From contig NZ_SMGE01000001.1 of assembly GCF_004339525.1 (NCBI RefSeq), positions 6,448,001-6,512,000 on the forward strand: DNA of 64,000 bases, written 5' to 3'. This document shows positions 1 to 7,926 of the stretch, piece after piece. The DNA comes from Flavobacterium sp. 90. Its GTDB lineage: Bacteria; Bacteroidota; Bacteroidia; Flavobacteriales; Flavobacteriaceae. Below the pieces are notes generated by a model. It had not been told where the DNA came from. It was given only the letters and a program-made list of their open reading frames with translations, and ran no database searches. The stretch's first letter is position 1; each line of letters begins with the position of its first letter. A program made the translations under genes and the position numbers.

Positions 1-41
1 AAATCTTAATTCAAAATAGCCTTTTGAATTAAGATTTTTTT
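1..41 (+). terminator. Rho-independent terminator of an upstream gene
   Basis: A perfect 16-bp stem (1-16 with 22-37), a 5-nt loop and a following T run. It ends a gene that lies to the left of the window. In related flavobacteria ftsH often precedes the LUD/cdsA genes, but that gene is not visible here. Confidence 0.8.
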
Positions 42-48
42 ATCTTTG
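41..48 (+). promoter_or_regulatory. Putative -7 box for the LUD/cdsA operon
   Basis: TATCTTTG matches the Bacteroidetes -7 consensus TAnnTTTG. It lies directly after the upstream terminator and 38 bp before the first ATG of the operon. No convincing -33 box is visible at the usual spacing, since the upstream DNA is the terminator stem. Confidence 0.45.
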
Positions 49-86
49 AACGTTTTCAATTAACATGTAAAGTATTTCATATAAAA

Positions 87-692
87 ATGAATTTTTTCAA
101 AAAAATATTTGGTTCAAGTGATGCCGCTTCCGACGAAGAGAATGAAAGCGAATATGCGGGCAATTCCATTCAGGATAGCCATTTGTCTATAGACGAAAGG
201 TTCATTTTCAATTTTAAGAAAAACGGAGGAAAGTTTTTGTATTGCGAAAACAAACAAGAAGTAGCTGAACAATTTGAAAATATTTTAGAAGAAAACGATT
301 GGTTCGAAAATGAAGTTCTTTGTTATGAACCAGGTCTTTTTCATTTATTAGATGAAAACAAATTACTTTATATTGCACCAACAAGACCAAAATTCCTTTT
401 AGCAAGCTGCGAAAATCTAATTGCTGATGAAGGTTCTATTTTGTTTTCATCAAAACAAATCAGGCAAAACAAACCAAACGAATTACCTGCAAATATTGTA
501 ATTATCGCGACAACAAGTCAGATCCTTTCTATAAAAAGTGATGGTTTAAGCGCCATTAAACGTAAATACGAAAGAGATTATCCTACTAACATTACCACAA
601 TAAAATATTTCGAAAAAGCCAAAGAAGAGGATTTTACACAATACGGAAGTGTTGCCAAGAATCTTTATTTATTGCTCTTAGAAGATCTTTAA
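87..692 (+). CDS. LUD domain protein (LutC/YkgG-like)
   Basis: A 201-residue acidic cytoplasmic protein with an N-terminal serine/acid-rich stretch (about residues 10-35) and a C-terminal LUD (DUF162-like) fold; no signal peptide or membrane segment. LUD proteins of the LutB/LutC type occur in lactate-oxidation complexes, but this single-domain flavobacterial version sits with phospholipid genes and no lutA or lutB is nearby, so a role in lactate use is not supported. It is the first gene of the operon; its stop is one base before the cdsA start, suggesting translational coupling. The family call rests on overall resemblance and gene order, and the biochemical role is unknown. Confidence 0.7.
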   Translation: MNFFKKIFGSSDAASDEENESEYAGNSIQDSHLSIDERFIFNFKKNGGKFLYCENKQEVAEQFENILEENDWFENEVLCYEPGLFHLLDENKLLYIAPTRPKFLLASCENLIADEGSILFSSKQIRQNKPNELPANIVIIATTSQILSIKSDGLSAIKRKYERDYPTNITTIKYFEKAKEEDFTQYGSVAKNLYLLLLEDL

Positions 693-693
693 G

Positions 694-1581
694 ATGAATG
701 AAACACTCAAGAGAACCATTTCTGGTGCTGTTTATATCGCTTTATTACTAACTTCTATTCTGTTTTCAACAGAGAGTTTTATCATTCTTTTTGGTATTTT
801 TCTAATTATTGCAACTTATGAGTTTTGCAATTTAGTTAATATCAATAAAGTTATTTCCATTCTATTTGTTACGTTGTTTTACTCAACGGTTTCTTTAATT
901 AGTTTTTACAGAGCCGAAACGGAGAATTACATCAATAAATTTCTAAAAGATAATATCCAAATTACAGTTGACACAGATAAATTATTTTCTGTTTTACTTA
1001 TAATCACCCTGATTGTTTTTATAAAATGTATTTTCTTTTTGTTTGATGACACTCAAACCATCGGCAAAGCTTCTAAATACATTTATTTGATCGGGTATAT
1101 TATGTTGCCTTTTCTTTTTATCACAAAAATATCTTTCGGAATCAAAGATTATAATCCAAAAATTATTATTGGATTATTTGTCTTAATCTGGACCAATGAT
1201 ACATTTGCTTATCTGGTTGGCAAATCTATGGGTAAACATAAATTATTTGAGCGCATTTCGCCTAAAAAAACTATAGAGGGTTTTCTTGGCGGAGTTGTTT
1301 TTGCTGCATTTGCCGGTTTCTTAATTTCAAAATTATACATACAGCCTAAACCTGAATTTAGCAATAAATCGATCTTAATCTGGATGATAATTGCTTTAAT
1401 TGTTAGCATCTTTGGAACTATTGGAGATTTAATCGAATCAAAATTCAAAAGAGTTGCAGGTGTAAAAGACAGTGGCTCGATAATGCCTGGCCACGGGGGT
1501 GTATTAGATCGACTAGATAGTGTTATATTTGTAGCACCAATTATATTTTTATTTTATCAAATTTTATATTATGTTTCATAA
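694..1581 (+). CDS. cdsA: Phosphatidate cytidylyltransferase (CDP-diglyceride synthase)
   Basis: Makes CDP-diacylglycerol from phosphatidic acid and CTP, the precursor of phosphatidylserine, phosphatidylethanolamine and phosphatidylglycerol. The 295-residue protein is strongly hydrophobic, with about eight membrane segments. The C-terminal family signature is present at about residues 246-280, including KRxxxxKD, the PGHGG turn and DRxDS. The length is usual for bacterial CdsA. The gene ends inside the start of psd (11-bp overlap), so the two are co-translated steps of one pathway. In Bacteroidetes CdsA and Psd supply phosphatidylethanolamine. High confidence from the signature and from the neighbour. 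Confidence 0.95.
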   Translation: MNETLKRTISGAVYIALLLTSILFSTESFIILFGIFLIIATYEFCNLVNINKVISILFVTLFYSTVSLISFYRAETENYINKFLKDNIQITVDTDKLFSVLLIITLIVFIKCIFFLFDDTQTIGKASKYIYLIGYIMLPFLFITKISFGIKDYNPKIIIGLFVLIWTNDTFAYLVGKSMGKHKLFERISPKKTIEGFLGGVVFAAFAGFLISKLYIQPKPEFSNKSILIWMIIALIVSIFGTIGDLIESKFKRVAGVKDSGSIMPGHGGVLDRLDSVIFVAPIIFLFYQILYYVS

Positions 1582-2224
1582 AGAAGGAGGTCCATCCATT
1601 TTATTAGGTACTGTATTTGCTGTTGCCGTAATTTTGCTTGCTGAGAAATTTATTAATATCAGTTGGTTAAGAATACTGGTACAACTAGCAGGTTTATTGG
1701 TTTTGATTATTATTTTACAGTTCTTTAGAAATCCTAAAAGAATTGCAATCAGAAACAGCGATCAAATTCTTGCTCCTGTTGACGGAAAAGTTGTAGTTAT
1801 AGAAGAAGTTTATGAAGGTGAATTCTTCAAAGACAAACGTTTGCAAGTTTCTATTTTCATGTCGCCAATTAACGTACACGTTACACGTTATGCTATGGAC
1901 GGTATTATAAAATTTAGTAAATATCACCCTGGTAAGTTTTTAGTTGCATGGCATCCAAAAGCAAGTGAAGAAAATGAAAGAACAACTGTTGTGATTGAAA
2001 ACGAAACTTTCGGACAGATTTTATACAGACAAATTGCAGGTGCTTTGGCACGTAGAATTGTAAATTACGCACAAGAAGGAATGCAGGTTGTTCAGGGAAC
2101 TGATGCCGGCTTCATTAAATTTGGTTCAAGAGTAGATTTATTTTTACCTTTAGGTACTCCAATTAATGTAGTATTAAACCAAAAAGCAATTGGAGGAAAA
2201 ACCATTATTGCTACAAAAGCTTAA
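1571..2224 (+). CDS. psd: Phosphatidylserine decarboxylase (short, archaeal-type family)
   Basis: Converts phosphatidylserine to phosphatidylethanolamine at the inner membrane using a pyruvoyl group made by self-cleavage. The 217-residue form is the short Psd family. It has two N-terminal membrane segments (about residues 9-50), a PVDGKVV motif, the conserved SIFMSPINVHV stretch with HVTR, and the processing site F-G-S-R with the scissile Gly185-Ser186 bond. The alpha subunit would start at Ser186. The gene overlaps cdsA by 11 bp and its stop codon directly abuts the ATG of the next gene. All catalytic features look intact. Confidence 0.95.
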   Translation: MFHKEGGPSILLGTVFAVAVILLAEKFINISWLRILVQLAGLLVLIIILQFFRNPKRIAIRNSDQILAPVDGKVVVIEEVYEGEFFKDKRLQVSIFMSPINVHVTRYAMDGIIKFSKYHPGKFLVAWHPKASEENERTTVVIENETFGQILYRQIAGALARRIVNYAQEGMQVVQGTDAGFIKFGSRVDLFLPLGTPINVVLNQKAIGGKTIIATKA

Positions 2225-2494
2225 ATGACCGAAAAAGATTTAGATACTCGTTTTTCCGAGGCTGTAGAAACTGCTTTAAAAATGACTCAGGCCTCGCTGC
2301 CACAAGATGTGCAGCTAAGGCTTTATGCTTATTACAAACAGGCAACTTTTGGATCAGCTGTTTACAATCAATCTGAGAATTTTGATTTACGTGATGCCTT
2401 CAAAACAAATGCGTGGATGCAAATAAGTCGTATATCAATCGATGAAGCTAAAGAATGCTATATAGAAATTATTAATTCACTATCATCAAAATAA
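2225..2494 (+). CDS. Acyl-CoA-binding protein
   Basis: An 89-residue protein of the ACBP family, a four-helix bundle that binds long-chain acyl-CoA and buffers it for lipid synthesis. Visible family features are the YAYYKQATFG segment near residues 37-46 and the K-x-x-A-W element near residues 59-63. The length is typical (86-90 residues). It starts on the base after the psd stop codon, placing an acyl-carrier function beside phospholipid genes; this order is common in Flavobacteriia. No signal peptide, so cytoplasmic. Confidence 0.93.
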   Translation: MTEKDLDTRFSEAVETALKMTQASLPQDVQLRLYAYYKQATFGSAVYNQSENFDLRDAFKTNAWMQISRISIDEAKECYIEIINSLSSK

Positions 2495-2502
2495 CTAACA
2501 TT

Positions 2503-3285
2503 ATGAAGAAAAACATTATTCGTTTTGGGATTCTAGCTTCATTTATATTATTATTTTCTTGTAATGATAATAATAAGCTAACCGAAGTTGTAGAAGTTCC
2601 TTTGCCTACAAAAGAAGAAAAAATAACCATTGGATCTCCGAATGATGTAAAAGCAGATCCGGGATCTTTTGAGTTAACAAAACTTCCTTTTTCTTATGAC
2701 GCATTAGCGCCGGCAATAAGAACACTTACAATGGAAACGCATTATTCTAAGCATTATTTAACGTATACGAATAATCTAAATAAAGAGATTTTAAACACTG
2801 AATTTGAAAACTTGCCAATTGAAGATATCTTAAAAAAATTAGACCTCAACAATGCAAAACTTCGCCAAAATGCCGGTGGATATTACAATCACACTTTGTA
2901 TTTTAATATTCTGACTCCAAAAGAGACAACTCCAAAAGATACTTTAGTTGGTTCTATAAATAAAGAATTTGGTTCATTTAGCAACCTTACAAATCAGTTT
3001 AAAGGTCAGGCAACAAAGCAATTTGGTTCTGGCTGGGTTTGGTTAGTCGTTGACAGATACGGAAAACTACAAGTAACAACAACTGATAATCAAGATAATC
3101 CTTTAATGAAAAACGCTTTGATTCCGGGAACTCCTATTTTAGGAATCGATTTATGGGAACATGCCTATTACTTAGATTATCAAAACAGAAAAGGAAGTTA
3201 TATAGATGCTTTTTATCAACATATAAATTGGGAAAAAGTAAACGAAAACTACATAGAGGCTCTAAAGAAAGTCAAAAAAGTATAA
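2503..3285 (+). CDS. Lipoprotein superoxide dismutase (Fe/Mn family)
   Basis: Converts superoxide to oxygen and hydrogen peroxide. It differs from the usual cytoplasmic enzyme of about 200 residues by a lipoprotein signal peptide ending L-F-S-C20 and a linker of roughly 40 residues before the SOD fold, 260 residues in all. Metal ligands can be placed at His80 (METH), His130 (YYNH), Asp216 and His220 (DLWEHAYY). The segment FGSGWVWL also fits the family. It is the last gene of the lipid operon, 8 bp after the ACBP gene and before a strong terminator. I infer a periplasmic, membrane-tethered enzyme that may protect lipids; metal choice cannot be read with certainty. Confidence 0.92.
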   Translation: MKKNIIRFGILASFILLFSCNDNNKLTEVVEVPLPTKEEKITIGSPNDVKADPGSFELTKLPFSYDALAPAIRTLTMETHYSKHYLTYTNNLNKEILNTEFENLPIEDILKKLDLNNAKLRQNAGGYYNHTLYFNILTPKETTPKDTLVGSINKEFGSFSNLTNQFKGQATKQFGSGWVWLVVDRYGKLQVTTTDNQDNPLMKNALIPGTPILGIDLWEHAYYLDYQNRKGSYIDAFYQHINWEKVNENYIEALKKVKKV

Positions 3286-3290
3286 AACAT

Positions 3291-3328
3291 AAAAAAGCTG
3301 ATACAATTAAGTATCAGCTTTTTTTTGC
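3291..3328 (+). terminator. Terminator of the lipid/SOD operon
   Basis: AAAAAAGCTGATAC pairs with GTATCAGCTTTTTT across a short loop and runs into a T tract, six bases after the SOD stop codon. The flanking A and T runs make it symmetrical and potentially active on both strands. Confidence 0.85.
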
Positions 3329-3507
3329 TTCAATTGTATCCACAATTCTTTTGGTTGATAAAAGTAAAAAACAAATATGACAAAAATCATACATTTATGC
3401 CATACATCTACCTACCTTAGTACCAACACAATAAGACTTTAAATCAGAGTGTTTTTTTCACAAGGAAAAATTCTATAAATTATTCTACCCGATATAAATA
3501 AAAAAAA

Positions 3508-6500
3508 TTGAAAATTAAAAATCTCCTTATTTGCTTCATTTATATAATATCCTTTTCATGTCAAAATAAAGAGAATACATCTTCTAATAATAAATCTGAA
3601 ACTAATCAGTTATCTGAAACTTCTCAATTAAAAATACATAACAAAAATTCTGAATCTGTTTTTGATATTCCAAAGACAGCCAATATTGAATATTCATTAG
3701 AACAATTAGACAATACAAAGGGCTTATCTAATAGTTCGATAAATGCTATATTTCAAGATTCTGAAAACTTGCTTTGGATAGGAACCTGGGATGGTTTAAA
3801 TCGATATGATGGAAATAACTTTGAAATTTTCAGACCTGAATTAAACAATAAAAATAGCTTGAGTAATCAGGTTATTCTCAAAATAGATGAGGATAATGCC
3901 GGCAGGATTTGGATATTAACCATACACGGAATTAACCGTTATGATAAAAAAACAGGTGTTTTTCAGCATTATTACTTTTCAAGAGAAAACATTCCGCCTT
4001 TATCTGAAGCTGAATTTAATATGGCTCTTGACTCTTCTAAAAAAGTGTTTTGTGCTGTAAAAGATTGGGGAATTGGTTATTTTAATGGTAATGATTTTCA
4101 GCTATTAAATACCGAAAAACTGCAGAAAAAAGCCGTAAAAAAAATGGAATTTACTTTAAGCGGCGAATTACTTGTGTTGTTTGAAGATAACAAACTTTAC
4201 TCGTTATCCTTTAAAAGTAAATCAACCGAAAAACCTTTTATCTCTAAAATAGAATTGATATCCGATAATATTCGAACATTCGGAATCGTTTCGAAAGAAA
4301 AAATATGCACTGTATCTGTAACCGGAATTAGTAATTTGTATTCTTTTGTTACCAAAGAAAATACATTACTTTCTAAAAAAGATATTGAAAACAGTATAGG
4401 AAATATTCCTGAAGGACTTGTTGCTTCAAGTAAAACCGGATATTACATTATTGATATTAACGGTAATATAATTAATCACAATTGGTTAAAACATCTTGAC
4501 AAACAAAAAACTACGACCTTAATTAGAGGAAATGAAAATATCATTTGGGCAGGAACAGACGGCGACGGAATTATTAAAATGTATCCACTGAGGAAATCGT
4601 TCAACCTCGTTGCAAAATCTCAGGTTCCTGAATTAGACGGAGCGATTGTGAGAACGTTTCTGCAAGTTGATAAAAACTCTTTTTTGGTGGGTACAAAAGG
4701 AAAGGGTTTATTCTGTTTCTCTTCAAGTTTTTATCTTAATCCTGAAAAAGCACTGGAATACAAAAACTATAACGAGAATAATAGTGCCATTAATAATGCC
4801 GTTTTTTCTTTATGTAAAGGACAAGATGGCTTAATTTTTATTGGAACTGATGGTGAAGGAATTTCAATTTTCGATCTAAAAAAATCTAAATTAATTAATT
4901 GGACCAATATTCTAGGTAATAAAGAGTACGATTACTTTAAATCTATCTACTCGATCTATCAGGACGAAGATGGATTTATTTGGCTTGGTACTAACGGATA
5001 CGGAATGATTCGCTGCAAGATCGAACGGTCTGGAGAAAACTTGAAGATTACTGACTTTAAAAAATACCTTGCGGTTAGTAATCAAAAAAATACTTTAAGC
5101 AGTAATATTGTTTTTTCTATAATTCCTAGAGACAAAAACCATCTCTGGATTGGAACTCGATTAGGTGGCTTAAATTTATTTGATAAAAAATCAGAACATT
5201 TTATAGTTTATAAAAACAATCCTGATGATGCTACAAGTTTATCTAATAATGATATTTTGTGTTTACAAACTGATCCCAAAAACAGACTTTGGATAGGAAC
5301 TAGTTTTGGTTTTAATCTATTAAATCCTGTAAAAAAGGATGAAAAAGCAATTTTTAAAAGCTTTACCGTAAAAGATGGACTTCCAAATAATACAATTCAC
5401 GGAATAGTTGTCGATAAAAGAAATAATCTCTGGTTAAGTACCAACTTTGGCTTGTCTAATTTTAATCCTAATCGATTGAAATTTACCAATTACACTAAAA
5501 ATGAAGGCTTACAAAATAATGAATTTGCAGATGGTGCTTTTTATCAGGACTTAAACTCTGAATTTATTTTTATGGGAGGAATTAAAGGTTTTAATTATTT
5601 CCTGCCTCAAAAAATAAAAGAGTCTACTATAATTCCGGATCTTTTTATTGATAAAATTAGTGGTCAAAATCAGCCTATTCCGTATTATCAAGGATTGGTT
5701 ATTACGCCTGATTCAAATACTCATCCATCAATTTTTTTAGACCATAATCAGAACTTTTTTGATATTGAACTCACTGCTTTAACTTATATCAATACTGAAA
5801 AATGTCAATATGCTTATCAATTAATGAATTTTGATAAAGGCTGGAATACGATTAACAACCGACGAATTATTTCTTTTACAAATGTGCCAAAAGGAAACTA
5901 CTCTTTATGGATAAAATGGTCAAATAGTGATGGTGTATGGAGTAAACCGGTTCATGCCATTGATATTTGTGTTAAACCAATATTCTGGCAATCAAATCTT
6001 GCTTTTATAATCTATTCTTTATTGTTTTTGGCTTTTGTATTATTTGTGCTTAGTTATTACAAAAAACGTCAATCATTGACCCAAAATATTCTTTTCAGAC
6101 AAAGAGAAAAAGAACTTCACGAAAACAGACTTACGTTTTTTACAGATATTGCTCATGAATTTCAAACGCCGTTAACGTTAATCGTTGGACCTATTCAAAA
6201 ACTTTCGGAAGCTACAAATCTCAACGAAAAAAATCAGAAATTTATACAAATGATTCAACGAAATTCTTCGCGTTTATTATTCTTAACGCAACAATTACTT
6301 GAATTTAGAAAAGCCGAATATGACTATCTGGAAGTAACAGTGAAAAAATTTGATTTGGTAAACCTAATCGAACAAATTGCCGAGTTATTTGATGAATGGG
6401 CTTTAGAGAAAAACATTCAATACAACCTCAGCATCCCTCCTACTTTACCGGGATGGTTCGACAAAGATAAGATTGAAAAAATAGTGTTTAATGTAATGTC

Positions 6501-7725
6501 AAATGCTTTTAAATATACCCCTGTAAATGGACAAATAGATCTTAAATTTTATATTCAGGATAACGATTTTAAAAAGCTAAACATAACAATCACAAATACA
6601 GGAAAGGGAATTCCAAAAGAGGGATTAGATTCTTTATTTACTCAATTTTTCTTAGCCGATACAAATACTAAGGAAACTGATAACAATATGTTTAGAACCG
6701 GTATTGGTCTTGCATATGTAAAAAAATTAGTTGGTGTATTAAAAGGTGAAATACAAGTTACAAGTACTCTTAATAAAGAAACGACCTTTACAATTTTATT
6801 ACCTTGCCATAAAGAAGCTTTTAGCGAAAAAGAACTAGACAAAGCAATAAGTCCTATTTTAATATCACAACATTTAAAAAATATTTTGGAAGAAAATCCC
6901 ATTAAACTGGAAGACAGTCCAAATAAAATTTTATCGCTCGAAAAACTTACAGATAATCGAAAAGTAATACTAATAGTCGAAGATGAAAAAGATATTCATG
7001 TACTTCTTAACGAATTACTTAGCGAGAAATATAAACTTTTACTTGCCTACAATGGCCTTGAAGCTTTAAAAATTATTGAAGATATTCTGCCAGACATTAT
7101 TATTAGCGATGTAATGATGCCTTTTATGGATGGCGTTGAGTTTTGCAAAAAAATTAAAACGAATCTTAAAACCTGTCATATTCCTTTTATTATGCTAACA
7201 GCAAAAGACTCTGTTGTGCATAGAATCGAAGGCATAGAAAGCGGCGCAAATTCTTATATTCCAAAACCATTTTATCCGGATCATCTTCTCGTAAGAATAC
7301 AAAAACTACTGGAAGAAAAAGAATTAATTTCAAAGCACTTTAAACAAGATACTCTTACCGAAAATCTACCCAATCTAAATATAAATAACGAGGAAAAAGA
7401 TTTTATAAAAAAAATCATTGAGCTTATTCGCAATAATATCGATAACGAAAATCTTCAAAGTTTATTTATCGAAAAAGAATTAGGTATCAGTAATTCGCAA
7501 TTATACCGAAAAACCAAACAACTTTTTGGTTTTACACCAGGTGATTTAATTCGTACCATTCGATTGAAATATGCTGCTGAATTGTTAAGAAAAAACAAAT
7601 TAACAGTATCTGAAGTATGTTATCAATCAGGCTTTAATAATCGCTCATATTTTTATCGTGAGTTTAAAAAACTATATGATTTAACGCCCAAAAATTATCA
7701 GCTCAAATATATATCAAAGAGCTAA
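3508..7725 (+). CDS. Hybrid two-component system sensor/AraC regulator of the PUL
   Basis: A 1405-residue one-protein two-component system (HTCS) that senses a glycan breakdown product in the periplasm and activates the adjacent susC operon. Domain order: N-terminal hydrophobic export segment with a weak lipobox (S-F-S-C18); about a dozen two-component-regulator propeller repeats (repeated WIGT.dGLNRYD-type motifs, residues 60-700); a Y_Y_Y domain (about 730-815); one membrane helix (about 826-850); HisKA with His883 in AHEFQTPL; an HATPase domain with N and G boxes; a receiver domain with phospho-acceptor Asp1201 (SDVMMP) and a conserved KPF lysine; and a C-terminal AraC helix-turn-helix (about 1300-1400). 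It starts with TTG; no better ATG precedes the hydrophobic segment. Its target is probably the repeat pair at 7766-7794. Confidence 0.93.
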   Translation: MKIKNLLICFIYIISFSCQNKENTSSNNKSETNQLSETSQLKIHNKNSESVFDIPKTANIEYSLEQLDNTKGLSNSSINAIFQDSENLLWIGTWDGLNRYDGNNFEIFRPELNNKNSLSNQVILKIDEDNAGRIWILTIHGINRYDKKTGVFQHYYFSRENIPPLSEAEFNMALDSSKKVFCAVKDWGIGYFNGNDFQLLNTEKLQKKAVKKMEFTLSGELLVLFEDNKLYSLSFKSKSTEKPFISKIELISDNIRTFGIVSKEKICTVSVTGISNLYSFVTKENTLLSKKDIENSIGNIPEGLVASSKTGYYIIDINGNIINHNWLKHLDKQKTTTLIRGNENIIWAGTDGDGIIKMYPLRKSFNLVAKSQVPELDGAIVRTFLQVDKNSFLVGTKGKGLFCFSSSFYLNPEKALEYKNYNENNSAINNAVFSLCKGQDGLIFIGTDGEGISIFDLKKSKLINWTNILGNKEYDYFKSIYSIYQDEDGFIWLGTNGYGMIRCKIERSGENLKITDFKKYLAVSNQKNTLSSNIVFSIIPRDKNHLWIGTRLGGLNLFDKKSEHFIVYKNNPDDATSLSNNDILCLQTDPKNRLWIGTSFGFNLLNPVKKDEKAIFKSFTVKDGLPNNTIHGIVVDKRNNLWLSTNFGLSNFNPNRLKFTNYTKNEGLQNNEFADGAFYQDLNSEFIFMGGIKGFNYFLPQKIKESTIIPDLFIDKISGQNQPIPYYQGLVITPDSNTHPSIFLDHNQNFFDIELTALTYINTEKCQYAYQLMNFDKGWNTINNRRIISFTNVPKGNYSLWIKWSNSDGVWSKPVHAIDICVKPIFWQSNLAFIIYSLLFLAFVLFVLSYYKKRQSLTQNILFRQREKELHENRLTFFTDIAHEFQTPLTLIVGPIQKLSEATNLNEKNQKFIQMIQRNSSRLLFLTQQLLEFRKAEYDYLEVTVKKFDLVNLIEQIAELFDEWALEKNIQYNLSIPPTLPGWFDKDKIEKIVFNVMSNAFKYTPVNGQIDLKFYIQDNDFKKLNITITNTGKGIPKEGLDSLFTQFFLADTNTKETDNNMFRTGIGLAYVKKLVGVLKGEIQVTSTLNKETTFTILLPCHKEAFSEKELDKAISPILISQHLKNILEENPIKLEDSPNKILSLEKLTDNRKVILIVEDEKDIHVLLNELLSEKYKLLLAYNGLEALKIIEDILPDIIISDVMMPFMDGVEFCKKIKTNLKTCHIPFIMLTAKDSVVHRIEGIESGANSYIPKPFYPDHLLVRIQKLLEEKELISKHFKQDTLTENLPNLNINNEEKDFIKKIIELIRNNIDNENLQSLFIEKELGISNSQLYRKTKQLFGFTPGDLIRTIRLKYAAELLRKNKLTVSEVCYQSGFNNRSYFYREFKKLYDLTPKNYQLKYISKS

Positions 7726-7765
7726 AACACCACTAAAACACTGATTTACAGAAACAAAAACCACA

Positions 7766-7794
7766 GTGTACACTTTTGAAGAAATAGTGTACAC
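7766..7794. promoter_or_regulatory. Paired GTGTACAC sites upstream of susC, probable HTCS operator
   Basis: The 9-mer AGTGTACAC occurs at 7765-7773 and again at 7786-7794, exactly 21 bp apart, which is two helical turns. The inner 8-mer GTGTACAC is itself palindromic. Direct repeats at two-turn spacing are the usual layout for dimeric AraC-type activators. The pair lies 133 bp upstream of the susC start and just after the regulator gene. No standard TAnnTTTG box is seen between it and susC, as expected for an activator-dependent promoter. Binding by the HTCS is an inference. Confidence 0.55.
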
Positions 7795-7926
7795 GATTTC
7801 CTGTACCCTCAAACTAATTTTATAAACGATAATTAATTCAAACGTTATCGTAAAACCACAAAACAGAATTAACCTTAAAAAACCACAAAAAAACAAACTA
7901 ACTAGTAATTCAATTAACACTTCTTT

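Noticed and set aside
3153-3380. Plus-strand frame overlapping the SOD end and terminator
   Set aside because: Runs through the terminator hairpin in another frame of a conserved gene.
7714-7920. Minus-strand frame in the regulator-susC gap
   Set aside because: Covers the promoter/operator region and has no start context or homology-like features.
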